A stretch of 32,973 bases of DNA from Fimbriiglobus sp. Its GTDB lineage: Bacteria > Planctomycetota > Planctomycetia > Gemmatales > Gemmataceae. The notes below the pieces were generated by a model, which worked only from the letters and a program-made list of their open reading frames with translations, ran no database searches and was not told where the DNA came from. Every line of letters begins with the position of its first letter. Position 1 is the first letter of the stretch. The stretch spans positions 1-32,973 of the forward strand of contig JALHQU010000058.1 of the NCBI GenBank assembly GCA_022841795.1, in the 5' to 3' direction. This document shows positions 1-8,007 of the stretch, one piece after another. Position numbers and translations under genes: made by a program.

Positions 1-24
1 AGCGGCACGGTCTTGGGTGCCGCT
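1..24 (-). terminator. possible hairpin terminator downstream of scpB
   Basis: An 8-bp stem (AGCGGCAC with GTGCCGCT) closes an 8-nt loop, starting 23 bases past the scpB stop codon on the minus strand. No T-run follows within the window, so a classic intrinsic terminator is not shown. It lies at the window edge and could be part of a larger repeat. Confidence 0.3.
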
Positions 25-46
25 CGGCTCGCGGCACCTACTCAGT

Positions 47-742
47 CTACGCCTCGGCCAGTCGCGGCAGGTCGTCGAGCGACCCCAGCCCGAACAGGTC
101 GAGGAACCGGCGGGTGGTGGCGTACCGCACCACCTTGTCGTCGTCGGCCGGTGCGACGGCGATCAGCCCGAGCCGCACGAGCTGGCGGATCAGCCCGCCC
201 GAGTCCGCCCCGCGGAGGGAGTCCACCTCCGGTTTGGACACCGGCTGGCGGTAGGCGATCAGGCTGAGCGCGTCGAGTGCCGGCTGGCTCAGCCGCGCCT
301 CCCGCGGCCCGCCGGTCAGCCGCTCCTTCACCCCGCGGTACGCCGGCTTGACGGCCAGCACGAACCCGTCCTCCTTCGGCTGGACGGTGTACGGGCGGTT
401 CTGCCGGCGGTACTTGCGGGCCAGTTCGTCGGTCAGTTCGTGGAACCGCTCCGGGGTGAGGCCGCGGACGGCCGAGCACGCCTTCGCCGCGGTGAGCGGC
501 GGGCCGCCGATGAACAGCATGCCCTCGACGATCTGCAGGGCGGAGGGGGGAACACTCTTCTCCCCCTCTCCGTGTCGGGGAGGGGGCCGGGGGGTGGGGT
601 CGTCGGACGAACACCTCACCCGGCTCGCTTCGCTCGCCACCCTCTCCGACCCGGAGAGGGTATCAGAAGCCCCATTCCCCTCGGGGAGAGGGGATTCGGG
701 GTCCGGCTCCACGTCCAGGTGCCAGTCGGCGGGGTCGGGCAT
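47..742 (-). CDS. scpB: SMC-Scp complex subunit ScpB (segregation and condensation protein B)
   Basis: ScpB is a double winged-helix protein that binds the ScpA kleisin and, with SMC, condenses and segregates the chromosome. The second winged-helix core is clear: ALDALSLIAYRQPVSKPEVD followed by LRGADSGGLIRQLVRLGLI is the family signature. The first winged helix begins at ALQIVEGMLFIGGPPLT. The protein is 231 residues, within the usual range. Residues about 15-65 are unlike ScpB: they are the in-frame translation of an interspersed GC-rich repeat (PTPRPPPRHGEGE) found elsewhere in the window as intergenic palindromes. The start at 742 is required if the first winged helix is to be complete, since no start codon occurs between the repeat and ALQIVEG. 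scpA is not in the window. The C-terminus LDDLPRL is planctomycete-like. Function is confident; the N-terminus is less so. Confidence 0.92.
   Translation of the reverse strand: MPDPADWHLDVEPDPESPLPEGNGASDTLSGSERVASEASRVRCSSDDPTPRPPPRHGEGEKSVPPSALQIVEGMLFIGGPPLTAAKACSAVRGLTPERFHELTDELARKYRRQNRPYTVQPKEDGFVLAVKPAYRGVKERLTGGPREARLSQPALDALSLIAYRQPVSKPEVDSLRGADSGGLIRQLVRLGLIAVAPADDDKVVRYATTRRFLDLFGLGSLDDLPRLAEA
548..700. repeat. family C GC-rich palindromic repeat inside scpB
   Basis: This stretch carries the CCCCCTCTCC / GGGGAGGGGGCCGGGGGGT words that make the intergenic repeats at 18344-18495, 21425-21772 and 32879-32936. Here it lies in frame inside the scpB reading frame and encodes a Pro/Arg/Glu/Gly-rich linker. 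Two nested inverted repeats are visible, one around CCCCCTCTCC and one around CCCTCTCCGACCCGGAGAGGG. Confidence 0.75.
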
Positions 743-753
743 GGCGGCCCACG

Positions 754-1152
754 TTACCCGGCGTGCGGGAGGAAGAAAACCCCGGTCACGAACGTGCCGA
801 CCCAGGCGATCAGGAACACGGCCCCGCAGGCCAGGTGCAGCCGCTTGTACTTACGGACGCCGGACGGCAGCATGACCAGCAGCAGCAGGGCGGACGGGAC
901 GGCGAAGCACAGGTGGACGAGCAGCGCCCGCCGCTGCTCCTCGGTGAACGTCGCTTTCACGTCCACCCCGAACCGCAGGAGTGCCTCGAACGCCACCACC
1001 GTGGTCAGGGTGAGGAGGAAGAAGGCGGTGTTCAGCCGCCCGTGCAGCTTCTTCCGCCCGCTGGCGATCGCCCACAGGGCGACCGCCAGCAGCACGGTGA
1101 CGGCGGTGACCAGCACCTTCAGGGTGAGGATGATCTGCGGGCCGGTGGGCAT
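754..1152 (-). CDS. DUF420-like small integral membrane protein
   Basis: This 132-residue protein has four hydrophobic segments, at about residues 8-30, 39-58, 72-92 and 103-125, with short basic loops such as GRKKLHGRLN and SGVRKYKRLH. The layout matches the DUF420 family, whose members often sit near haem-copper oxidase genes; no such genes are in this window. The start at MPTGPQ (1152) is chosen because the upstream 34 codons would come from a palindromic repeat and read as low-quality sequence (HGTRSVSTTL). No clear Shine-Dalgarno site is seen. The gene is 12 bases past scpB's start in the same direction, so scpB may be co-transcribed behind it. Family assignment is by pattern only. Confidence 0.75.
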   Translation of the reverse strand: MPTGPQIILTLKVLVTAVTVLLAVALWAIASGRKKLHGRLNTAFFLLTLTTVVAFEALLRFGVDVKATFTEEQRRALLVHLCFAVPSALLLLVMLPSGVRKYKRLHLACGAVFLIAWVGTFVTGVFFLPHAG

Positions 1153-1177
1153 GGGGTCGGGTGGCTCGGGCGGGTGT

Positions 1178-1317
1178 CTGAGAGTGGTAGACACACTCCG
1201 TGTGCCGTGGTTTTGGTGAACCGCGGGCGTCAGCCCGTCGGGTGTGATTCCCACCCAGGCGGCTCACGCCGCCGGTTCACCGAAGACGACACACGGAGTG
1301 TGCCTACCACTCTGAAG
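1178..1317. repeat. family A palindrome with a family B palindrome nested in its loop
   Basis: The outer arms are GAGTGGTAGACACACTCCGTG and its imperfect complement CACGGAGTGTGCCTACCACTC, the same unit seen at 2923-3031 and 4893-4967. The loop contains a second inverted repeat, 1215-1281, bounded by GGTGAACC and GGTTCACC. It lies between the DUF420-like gene and the stop codon of the secreted lectin-like gene. Confidence 0.85.
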
Positions 1318-1329
1318 ACGGCCGGCCGC

Positions 1330-2379
1330 TCACCCGCCGCTCTTCACCGTCACTTTGTACTCGCCGGCGCTCTCGTTACCCCAGTTGCTCGGGGCGATGA
1401 TCAGGTACAGCTTGCCGCTGGCCGGGGCGCCGGCCTGCTTGTAGTCCCCGCCCACCTTGAACACCGACCCGCTGGCGCCGATCCGCCCGTACACCGCCCC
1501 GGACTGGTACCCCGCCCCCATCCCGCCGCCCGGTCCGCCGCCCCGCCCCTGCATGCCACCGGGCGGCATTCCGGCCCCGCCCCCGCCCGGCCCGGGCACC
1601 TGCGCCCCGGTGCCGTTCGGCCCGGACATATACCGCCCCGGCTCCTGGCTCCACTGGTCGATCTGCCCGGTCACGCTGATCTCCAGCGGGTGGTCTTTGG
1701 ACACCTCCAGCCCGGTGTCGTACCACCCGCCCCACCCCTGCCTGGCGTACTTGGCCGCGTCCAGGGCGAACGCCCCGCCGGCCTTCGCCCCGAGCGGGCG
1801 GAACTCCTTCAGGTCCACCAGCTTCACCGTCGCCTCGCCGAAGTACTTGCTCCTCGCCTTGAACGAGGTCGTCTCGATCTTCCCGCGGATGGTCAGCTCC
1901 TCGGTCACCACCACGTCCGTCTCGCGGGGGTCCAACTTCTCGCTCGACACCTTGTCGCCCAGCTTCTTCAGGATCTGCCGGCACCGCTCGGCCGCCTCCG
2001 GCGACCCGCTGGCCGCCCCCGCCCGCACCGCCGGCACCGCGTACTCGCCGTAGGAAATCAGCCGCTTCTGCGCGTCCTCCCGCAGCGAGTAGTCGGACGC
2101 CCCCAGGTCCTCCACCGCCGCCTTCACCTTCGCCTCCATGCCGTCCGGGTAGCGGAACCCGAGTTCGATCTTCTTCACCTCGGCCAGCGGCACGGTCAGC
2201 TTGCCGTACCGGGTGGTGACGGCCACCGTCGCCTCGCTCACCGTCACCACCACCACGCTGCCGTCCAGGAACCGGGCCTCGAACTGCGGCTCGGTGGCGG
2301 CGGCCGGCGTGGGGTCAGCGGCCGGGGCGAGGAGTGGGACGGCCAGTGCGAGCAGAGTTGCGAACACGGAGCGGATCAT
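1330..2379 (-). CDS. secreted protein with HEAT-like region and LecA/PA-IL-like C-terminal domain
   Basis: The product is 349 residues. Residues 1-22 form a signal peptide (basic MIR, hydrophobic ATLLALAVPLLAPA), so it is exported. Residues about 30-75 look like a small beta domain, 80-140 an alpha-helical HEAT-like stretch (DYSLREDAQKRLISYGEYAV), and the remainder a beta-rich domain with WGGWYDTGLEV, DHPLEISVTGQIDQW and GKLYLIIAPSNWG, resembling LecA/PA-IL-type galactose-binding lectins. A glycine/methionine/proline-rich insertion lies between the strands of that domain. The start at 2379 is chosen because it begins the signal peptide and sits 28 bases below a good promoter. No partner genes are evident. 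The carbohydrate-binding role is inference. Confidence 0.75.
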   Translation of the reverse strand: MIRSVFATLLALAVPLLAPAADPTPAAATEPQFEARFLDGSVVVVTVSEATVAVTTRYGKLTVPLAEVKKIELGFRYPDGMEAKVKAAVEDLGASDYSLREDAQKRLISYGEYAVPAVRAGAASGSPEAAERCRQILKKLGDKVSSEKLDPRETDVVVTEELTIRGKIETTSFKARSKYFGEATVKLVDLKEFRPLGAKAGGAFALDAAKYARQGWGGWYDTGLEVSKDHPLEISVTGQIDQWSQEPGRYMSGPNGTGAQVPGPGGGGAGMPPGGMQGRGGGPGGGMGAGYQSGAVYGRIGASGSVFKVGGDYKQAGAPASGKLYLIIAPSNWGNESAGEYKVTVKSGG

Positions 2380-2413
2380 GACGAACCCCGCGGAGAAGGG
2401 TGGGATGCGGGCG

Positions 2414-2443
2414 ATTGTACCGCGTGTACGCCGGGGGGCACAA
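2414..2443 (-). promoter_or_regulatory. sigma70-type promoter of the secreted lectin-like gene
   Basis: On the minus strand TTGTGC (2443-2438), an 18-bp spacer and TACAAT (2419-2414) match a housekeeping promoter well. Transcription would begin near 2407, giving a leader of roughly 28 bases before the ATG at 2379. Confidence 0.6.
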
Positions 2444-2624
2444 TCACGCGAGTGTAACGGGGTTGGCCCGGCGAGGCGTATTCGTTCTGATCCTGTGGCG
2501 AGCGAAAGCACCCGTTTTTCAGGAAGGGGATCAAGAAGATCACCTCCGGCCCCACACCCCTGTCCCGGAGGTCGCGGCGAAGAGGGGATTGGTCATGCCG
2601 GTCGGGGGGAGTGGCGCGGACGCC

Positions 2625-2658
2625 TTGACGACCTCCGAACCGGGGCTAAAATTAGCCC
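2625..2658 (+). promoter_or_regulatory. sigma70-type promoter with a palindromic -10 region, possibly for dnaG-rpoD
   Basis: TTGACG (2625-2630), a 16-bp spacer and TAAAAT (2647-2652) form a near-consensus promoter. The -10 box is embedded in the palindrome GGGCTAAAATTAGCCC (2643-2658; 7-bp arms), which could be an operator. The next plus-strand gene is dnaG at 3058, so the leader would be about 400 bases and would include the family A palindromes. Confidence 0.5.
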
Positions 2659-2922
2659 AGCACTTACGGATGAGTGCGAACCGATTCCTCCTAGCGTGCC
2701 GACCCGCAACCCGACCGAACGTCTTCCCGACTTTCTCCCGGCCTAGCCCGACGTGCCGCACACGCCTGAACTGGCGAGTCGCCGTCACCCCTTCCGTCTC
2801 AGGCCGACCGGGAACGCCGGACGTTCGATCGCCGCGGCCGCAACACTGACCCGACACCCCCGAACCGCCCCGCCCCCGATCCGGGATCCCCGCTCGCGCG
2901 CGCCGACTGTTCTTGTGGTGTC

Positions 2923-3031
2923 TTGAGAGTGGTAGGCACACTCCGTGTGCCGTTCGGTCTGAGAGTGGTAGGCACACTCCGTGTGCCGTCTCCAGCAACG
3001 GCACACGGAGTGTGCCTACCACTCTCAGACC
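2923..3031. repeat. family A repeat: one direct copy plus a perfect 34-bp-arm palindrome
   Basis: A single copy of GAGTGGTAGGCACACTCCGT lies at 2923-2955. It is followed by a palindrome with perfect 34-bp arms (2956-2989 and 2998-3031) around an 8-nt loop. It lies 26 bases before the dnaG start and would fold into a very stable hairpin in the leader RNA. Confidence 0.9.
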
Positions 3032-3057
3032 TGCCGTGTGACCCGCACAGGTGCCCC

Positions 3058-4878
3058 GTGCCGCTCGTCTCGGTGGACCAGAAGAAGCAGATCAAGACGG
3101 CGAACGACATCCTGGATGTCGTCTCGTCGTACATCCCCGTGGCGTCCGCCGGCAAGGACTACAAGGCCGTCTGCCCGTTCCACAACGACACCCGCCCGTC
3201 GCTCCAGGTCAGCCGCACCTACCAGAACTTCCGCTGCTGGTCGTGCGACGCCAAGGGGGACGTGTTCGACTTCGTGATGAAGTTCGACAAGGTGGAGTTC
3301 GGCGAGGCCCTGCGGATGCTCGCCGACCGCGCCGGCATCAAGCTGGACACCGCCGCCAGCCCGCAGGACGAGGCCCGCAGCCGGCTGATCCGCGTGATGA
3401 AGTGGGCCGAGCAGAAGTACCAGGAGTGCCTGCTCGACGACCCGCTGGCCGAGACCGCCCGCGGCTACCTGGGGGAGCGGCGGCTGTCCGGCCCGACGGT
3501 GCGGGAGTTCGGACTGGGGTTCGCCCCGGTGGCCGGTGACTGGCTGGTGCGACAGGCGGAGCGGGCGGACGTGCCGTTCGGCGTGCTGAAGGAAGTCGGG
3601 CTGATCGCCGAGCGGGACGAGGGCCGCGGGTTCTACGACCGCTTCCGCGACCGGGTGATGTTCCCCATCCGCGACGTGCGGAAGCAGACCGTCGGGTTCG
3701 GCGGGCGGATTCTGCCCAGTTCGCCCTACGCCGCCCGCGGGCCGAAGTACTACAACTCGGCGGAAACGCCCCTGTTTCACAAGAGCGAGCTGATATACGG
3801 GCTGGACCTGGCCCGGCACCCCGGGTCGGAGGCCGGCTTCCTGGCGGTGGTGGAAGGGTACACGGACGTGATGATGGCCCACCAGTGCGGGGTGCGGAAC
3901 GTGGTGGCGACGATGGGCACCGCCCTCACCGGCACGCACGTGGCGCAGCTGCGGCGGTACGCCCCGAAGGTGGTGCTGGTGTACGACGCCGACGCCGGCG
4001 GCATGGGCGGGGTGGATCGGGCGCTCGAACTGTTCGTGTCGCAGGACGTGGAACTGGCCGTCGCCAGCCTGCCGGACGGCCTCGACCCGTGCGACCTGCT
4101 CGTTCAGCCGACCGGGGTGGACGTGTTCCGCGAACGGCTCCGCACGGCCGAGGACGCCCTGGAGTTCAAGCTGAATCAGATGCTGGCGAAGGAGCCGACC
4201 GCCACCGTGGACGGCGCCCGGCGGGTGGTGGACGCGGTGCTCAGTATCATGGCGTTAGCCCCGCCGGTGCCCAGCCAGGCCGGGCAGGTGCGGCAGCAAC
4301 TGATCGTCACCCGCATCGCCCACCGGCTCGGGTTGCGGCAGGAGACGGTTTGGGCGAGACTCACCGAGTTGAAGGCCGAGCGGCGGCGGGCCGAACGCAC
4401 GCAGCCGGCCCGGGCGGACGCCCCGACGGTGGTTCACGCCGGCCCCGCCGCCCGCCCGCGGATGGTGACGGCCGAGGAGCGGCTGGAGCGGCAACTGCTT
4501 GAAATCCTGCTGGCCGAGCCGGTGCTGGTCGGGCAGGCCAAGCCGCACATCCCGCTGGAGGCGATTCAGCACACCGGCCTGCGGCGGGTGCTGGGCGAGA
4601 TGTACCGGCTGCACGACACCGGCGTGACGCCGGACATGGACGCGGTGCGGGTGCAGTTGATCGACCGCCCGGACCTGGTGGACGCGGCGGTGCGATTGCA
4701 GGAGGTCGGGCGGCACGCCAAGGACCGCCCGGACCTGCTGACGAAGATCGTCGGCCGGTTCTCCGCCCAGCCGGCGGAGGCGGAGAAGCGGGCGGTGAAG
4801 GAGGCGCTCGCCAGCGGCTCGACGGACGAGGAAGCCACCCTGGACCTGCTGCGGCGGATCCAGGGCGGGAGGAAGTGA
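3058..4878 (+). CDS. dnaG: DNA primase DnaG
   Basis: DnaG makes the RNA primers for chromosome replication and works with the DnaB helicase. The N-terminal CHC2 zinc-binding domain is intact: C39, H42, C60 and C63 (CPFHNDTRPS, FRCWSCDAKGD). The TOPRIM catalytic core follows, with E266 and D270 in VEGYTDV and D310/D312 in YDADAGG. The last 150 residues or so are helical, as expected for the helicase-binding domain. At 606 residues it is of normal length. A GTG start at 3058 (MPLVSVDQKKQIK) is chosen: the frame stays open upstream, but those 45 codons translate the palindromic repeat (RVVGTLRVP). No strong Shine-Dalgarno site is seen. It precedes rpoD by 191 bases, the dnaG-rpoD order of the classical macromolecular-synthesis operon. 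Confidence 0.97.
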   Translation: MPLVSVDQKKQIKTANDILDVVSSYIPVASAGKDYKAVCPFHNDTRPSLQVSRTYQNFRCWSCDAKGDVFDFVMKFDKVEFGEALRMLADRAGIKLDTAASPQDEARSRLIRVMKWAEQKYQECLLDDPLAETARGYLGERRLSGPTVREFGLGFAPVAGDWLVRQAERADVPFGVLKEVGLIAERDEGRGFYDRFRDRVMFPIRDVRKQTVGFGGRILPSSPYAARGPKYYNSAETPLFHKSELIYGLDLARHPGSEAGFLAVVEGYTDVMMAHQCGVRNVVATMGTALTGTHVAQLRRYAPKVVLVYDADAGGMGGVDRALELFVSQDVELAVASLPDGLDPCDLLVQPTGVDVFRERLRTAEDALEFKLNQMLAKEPTATVDGARRVVDAVLSIMALAPPVPSQAGQVRQQLIVTRIAHRLGLRQETVWARLTELKAERRRAERTQPARADAPTVVHAGPAARPRMVTAEERLERQLLEILLAEPVLVGQAKPHIPLEAIQHTGLRRVLGEMYRLHDTGVTPDMDAVRVQLIDRPDLVDAAVRLQEVGRHAKDRPDLLTKIVGRFSAQPAEAEKRAVKEALASGSTDEEATLDLLRRIQGGRK

Positions 4879-4892
4879 GTGGGAAAGCCGGT

Positions 4893-4967
4893 GGTCTTTG
4901 AGTGGTAGGCACACTCCGTGTGCCGTTCTGGAGACGGCACACGGAGTGTGCCTACCACTCAAAGACC
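4893..4967. repeat. family A palindrome between dnaG and rpoD, perfect 34-bp arms
   Basis: The arms 4893-4926 and 4934-4967 are perfect complements (core TGGTAGGCACACTCCGTGTG) around a 7-nt loop. It begins 14 bases after the dnaG stop and ends 102 bases before the rpoD start. In a dnaG-rpoD transcript it would form a long hairpin and could act as an attenuator or as an RNA processing site; that is inference. Confidence 0.92.
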
Positions 4968-5055
4968 GTCGGACAGACGCAACCGACATGGCCCCGACAC
5001 GGACGGTCGGGGATAACACCCCAGCGACTCGACCGCGAGTCACGTCCCCAGCACC

Positions 5056-5061
5056 GGGAGG
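5056..5061 (+). promoter_or_regulatory. Shine-Dalgarno site of rpoD
   Basis: GGGAGG lies 8 bases before the ATG at 5070 and fixes that start. The longer open frame upstream to 4902 only adds codons from the family A palindrome. Confidence 0.8.
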
Positions 5062-5069
5062 CGTTCGGC

Positions 5070-6767
<1,698 letters not shown>

Positions 6768-6778
6768 ACTTTCTCCGT

Positions 6779-6845
6779 TGGAACCGGGAACGCAGTGACC
6801 GGGTGGGCTTCCAAAACCCACCCGGTCACTGCGTTCCCGGTTCCA
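6779..6845. repeat. perfect 29-bp-arm palindrome between convergent genes, possible bidirectional terminator
   Basis: The arms are 6779-6807 and 6817-6845 (core GAACGCAGTGACCGGGTGGG) with a 9-nt loop. It fills the gap between the rpoD stop (6767) and the stop of the convergent gene (6848). It has no T-run but would make a very stable hairpin on both transcripts. Confidence 0.85.
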
Positions 6846-6847
6846 TT

Positions 6848-7840
6848 TCAATAGCACTGGAACTCGAACAGCGTGCGGTCGAACCGCCCGGTTTTCAGGT
6901 CGTCCACCGAGATGCCGAAGTAGAGCAACCCGGCATCGCCCCACGACCAACCGGCGTTCCGGTCGCCGTCGAGGGTGAGCAGGTGGCGGTTCTTCAACCT
7001 GTTACCTTTCTTCCGTTCGGCCCAGTCTGGTGTCCCCTGTAACCATTCAGCCCCTCCAAGTAACAGGTGGCTGAGATCGGTGTGGCGGACCGACTGCTGG
7101 TAACATGTGTGAAAGGCATCCAGGTCGAATTCGGTCCCTTCCGGGAGCCAGAGTCGCTCCGTGAACGTTAACCGGCACGGGGGCGAGCGGTCTCTTTGGT
7201 CGGAGTCGTTCGGAGGCGCTTGCCGCGTCAGGTCTGTCAGGGCGGGAAAGTGGTACACCTTCCACCCGCCCTTGTCGCTGTTGTCGAACGCATCACCTGA
7301 TCGGGCGTAAAAGACGGACAGCAGCCCGCTCGGCGGCAGCTCGCGGGCCACCGGACTGGCCGACAGTTCCGCGAGGTTGAACTGGGCCAGGAACGCGAGC
7401 GGCCCGCCGTACTCGTATCGCGGCCATCGGAACTTCGCCGGCACGTCCGGTTCGCCGCCGAACTTGCTCGCGCCGACCGGCAACGGCGTGTCCTTCGTCT
7501 TTTTGCTGGTGAACGTCAGCGCCGGCCGCGCGTCGCGGAGGAACTCATCGGGGGCGAGCGGCATCGGCAGTTCGAGGTCTCGCACCGCTATCACCGCCCG
7601 AACGCCGATCAGGTCCAGCCACGTCTTCGACAACTTTTTCGGCTTCGGCAGCTTCCCGCCGCTCCGGGCCGCGGTCGTGAACTGCCGCAGGAACGGCCCC
7701 CGCGGGTCGTCGCGTTCCTCCAGCCAGTCGGCGTACACCAGCTTCGGCAGGTCGTCGGTCAGGTCCGCCAGAACCGCCGCCAGCATCGCGGCTTCGCCGG
7801 GCAGCACCGCCGCCGGGTCGGGGAACGGGTTGTGGGCCAT
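6848..7840 (-). CDS. TIGR02996 domain fused to a DUF1963/YwqG-like protein
   Basis: The 330-residue product has two parts. Residues about 14-50 (AMLAAVLADLTDDLPKLVYA, then DWLEERDDPRGPFLRQF) are a TIGR02996 domain, a short paralogous module amplified in Gemmata and Myxococcus, with its LVYADWLEER core. The rest resembles DUF1963/YwqG proteins: WPRYEYGGPLAFLAQFNLAE, SGLLSVFYA, HLLLGGAEWLQG, LLTLDGDRNAGWSWGDAGLL and the closing YFGISVDDLKTGRFDRTLF. The function of both parts is unknown. No signal peptide or membrane segment is seen. The ATG at 7840 (MAHNPF) is chosen over 7858 because the family-like sequence begins there; no good Shine-Dalgarno site is present. It is convergent with rpoD. Confidence 0.85.
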   Translation of the reverse strand: MAHNPFPDPAAVLPGEAAMLAAVLADLTDDLPKLVYADWLEERDDPRGPFLRQFTTAARSGGKLPKPKKLSKTWLDLIGVRAVIAVRDLELPMPLAPDEFLRDARPALTFTSKKTKDTPLPVGASKFGGEPDVPAKFRWPRYEYGGPLAFLAQFNLAELSASPVARELPPSGLLSVFYARSGDAFDNSDKGGWKVYHFPALTDLTRQAPPNDSDQRDRSPPCRLTFTERLWLPEGTEFDLDAFHTCYQQSVRHTDLSHLLLGGAEWLQGTPDWAERKKGNRLKNRHLLTLDGDRNAGWSWGDAGLLYFGISVDDLKTGRFDRTLFEFQCY

Positions 7841-7870
7841 CCGCACGCTCCGGGTCAAGCGACCTCAACC

Positions 7871-7933
7871 CTCTTCGCCGCGACCTGCGGGAGCGGCCGA
7901 GCAACCACCGCTCCCGCAGGTCGCGGCGAAGAG
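7871..7933. repeat. family D palindrome (26-bp arms)
   Basis: The arms 7871-7896 and 7908-7933 are perfect complements (CTTCGCCGCGACCTGCGGGA) around an 11-nt loop. Related copies are at 21650-21706 and 27094-27146, with a half copy near 2569-2587. It lies in the divergent gap between the DUF1963-like gene and the ECF sigma gene. Confidence 0.9.
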
Positions 7934-7972
7934 AGGTTTCGCATTTTCTATCGACGAAACCCGGCCGCTCCG

Positions 7973-7996
7973 GGAACATCACAGGGACAGGCCCGT
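7973..7996 (+). promoter_or_regulatory. candidate ECF-type promoter upstream of the sigma fusion gene
   Basis: GGAAC (7973-7977), 16 bases and CGT (7994-7996) resemble the promoters that ECF sigma factors commonly use for their own genes. The predicted transcription start would be only a few bases before the ATG at 8008. With eight matching bases, chance is a real alternative. Confidence 0.25.
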
Positions 7997-8007
7997 GTGA
8001 GACCAGC

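Larger units (their letters stand above)
2380..3057. other. divergent intergenic region between lectin-like gene and dnaG
   Basis: This 678-bp gap has no convincing gene; the reading frames that cross it are built from repeats or have no family-like sequence. It holds a minus-strand promoter (2414-2443), a half copy of the family D repeat at about 2569-2587 (GGTCGCGGCGAAGAG), a plus-strand promoter whose -10 box lies in a palindrome (2625-2658), and family A palindromes (2923-3031). Nothing else is seen between 2660 and 2920. Confidence 0.7.

Noticed and set aside
2400-3022. Open frames on both strands in the gap before dnaG
   Set aside because: They have no family-like sequence, are partly repeat-encoded, and overlap two promoters.
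2923-3057. N-terminal extension of DnaG from ATG 2923
   Set aside because: The added residues (RVVGTLRVP...) are the family A palindrome in translation; DnaG family sequence begins at 3058.
4902-5069. N-terminal extension of RpoD from ATG 4902
   Set aside because: It translates the second family A palindrome; GGGAGG before ATG 5070 marks the real start.
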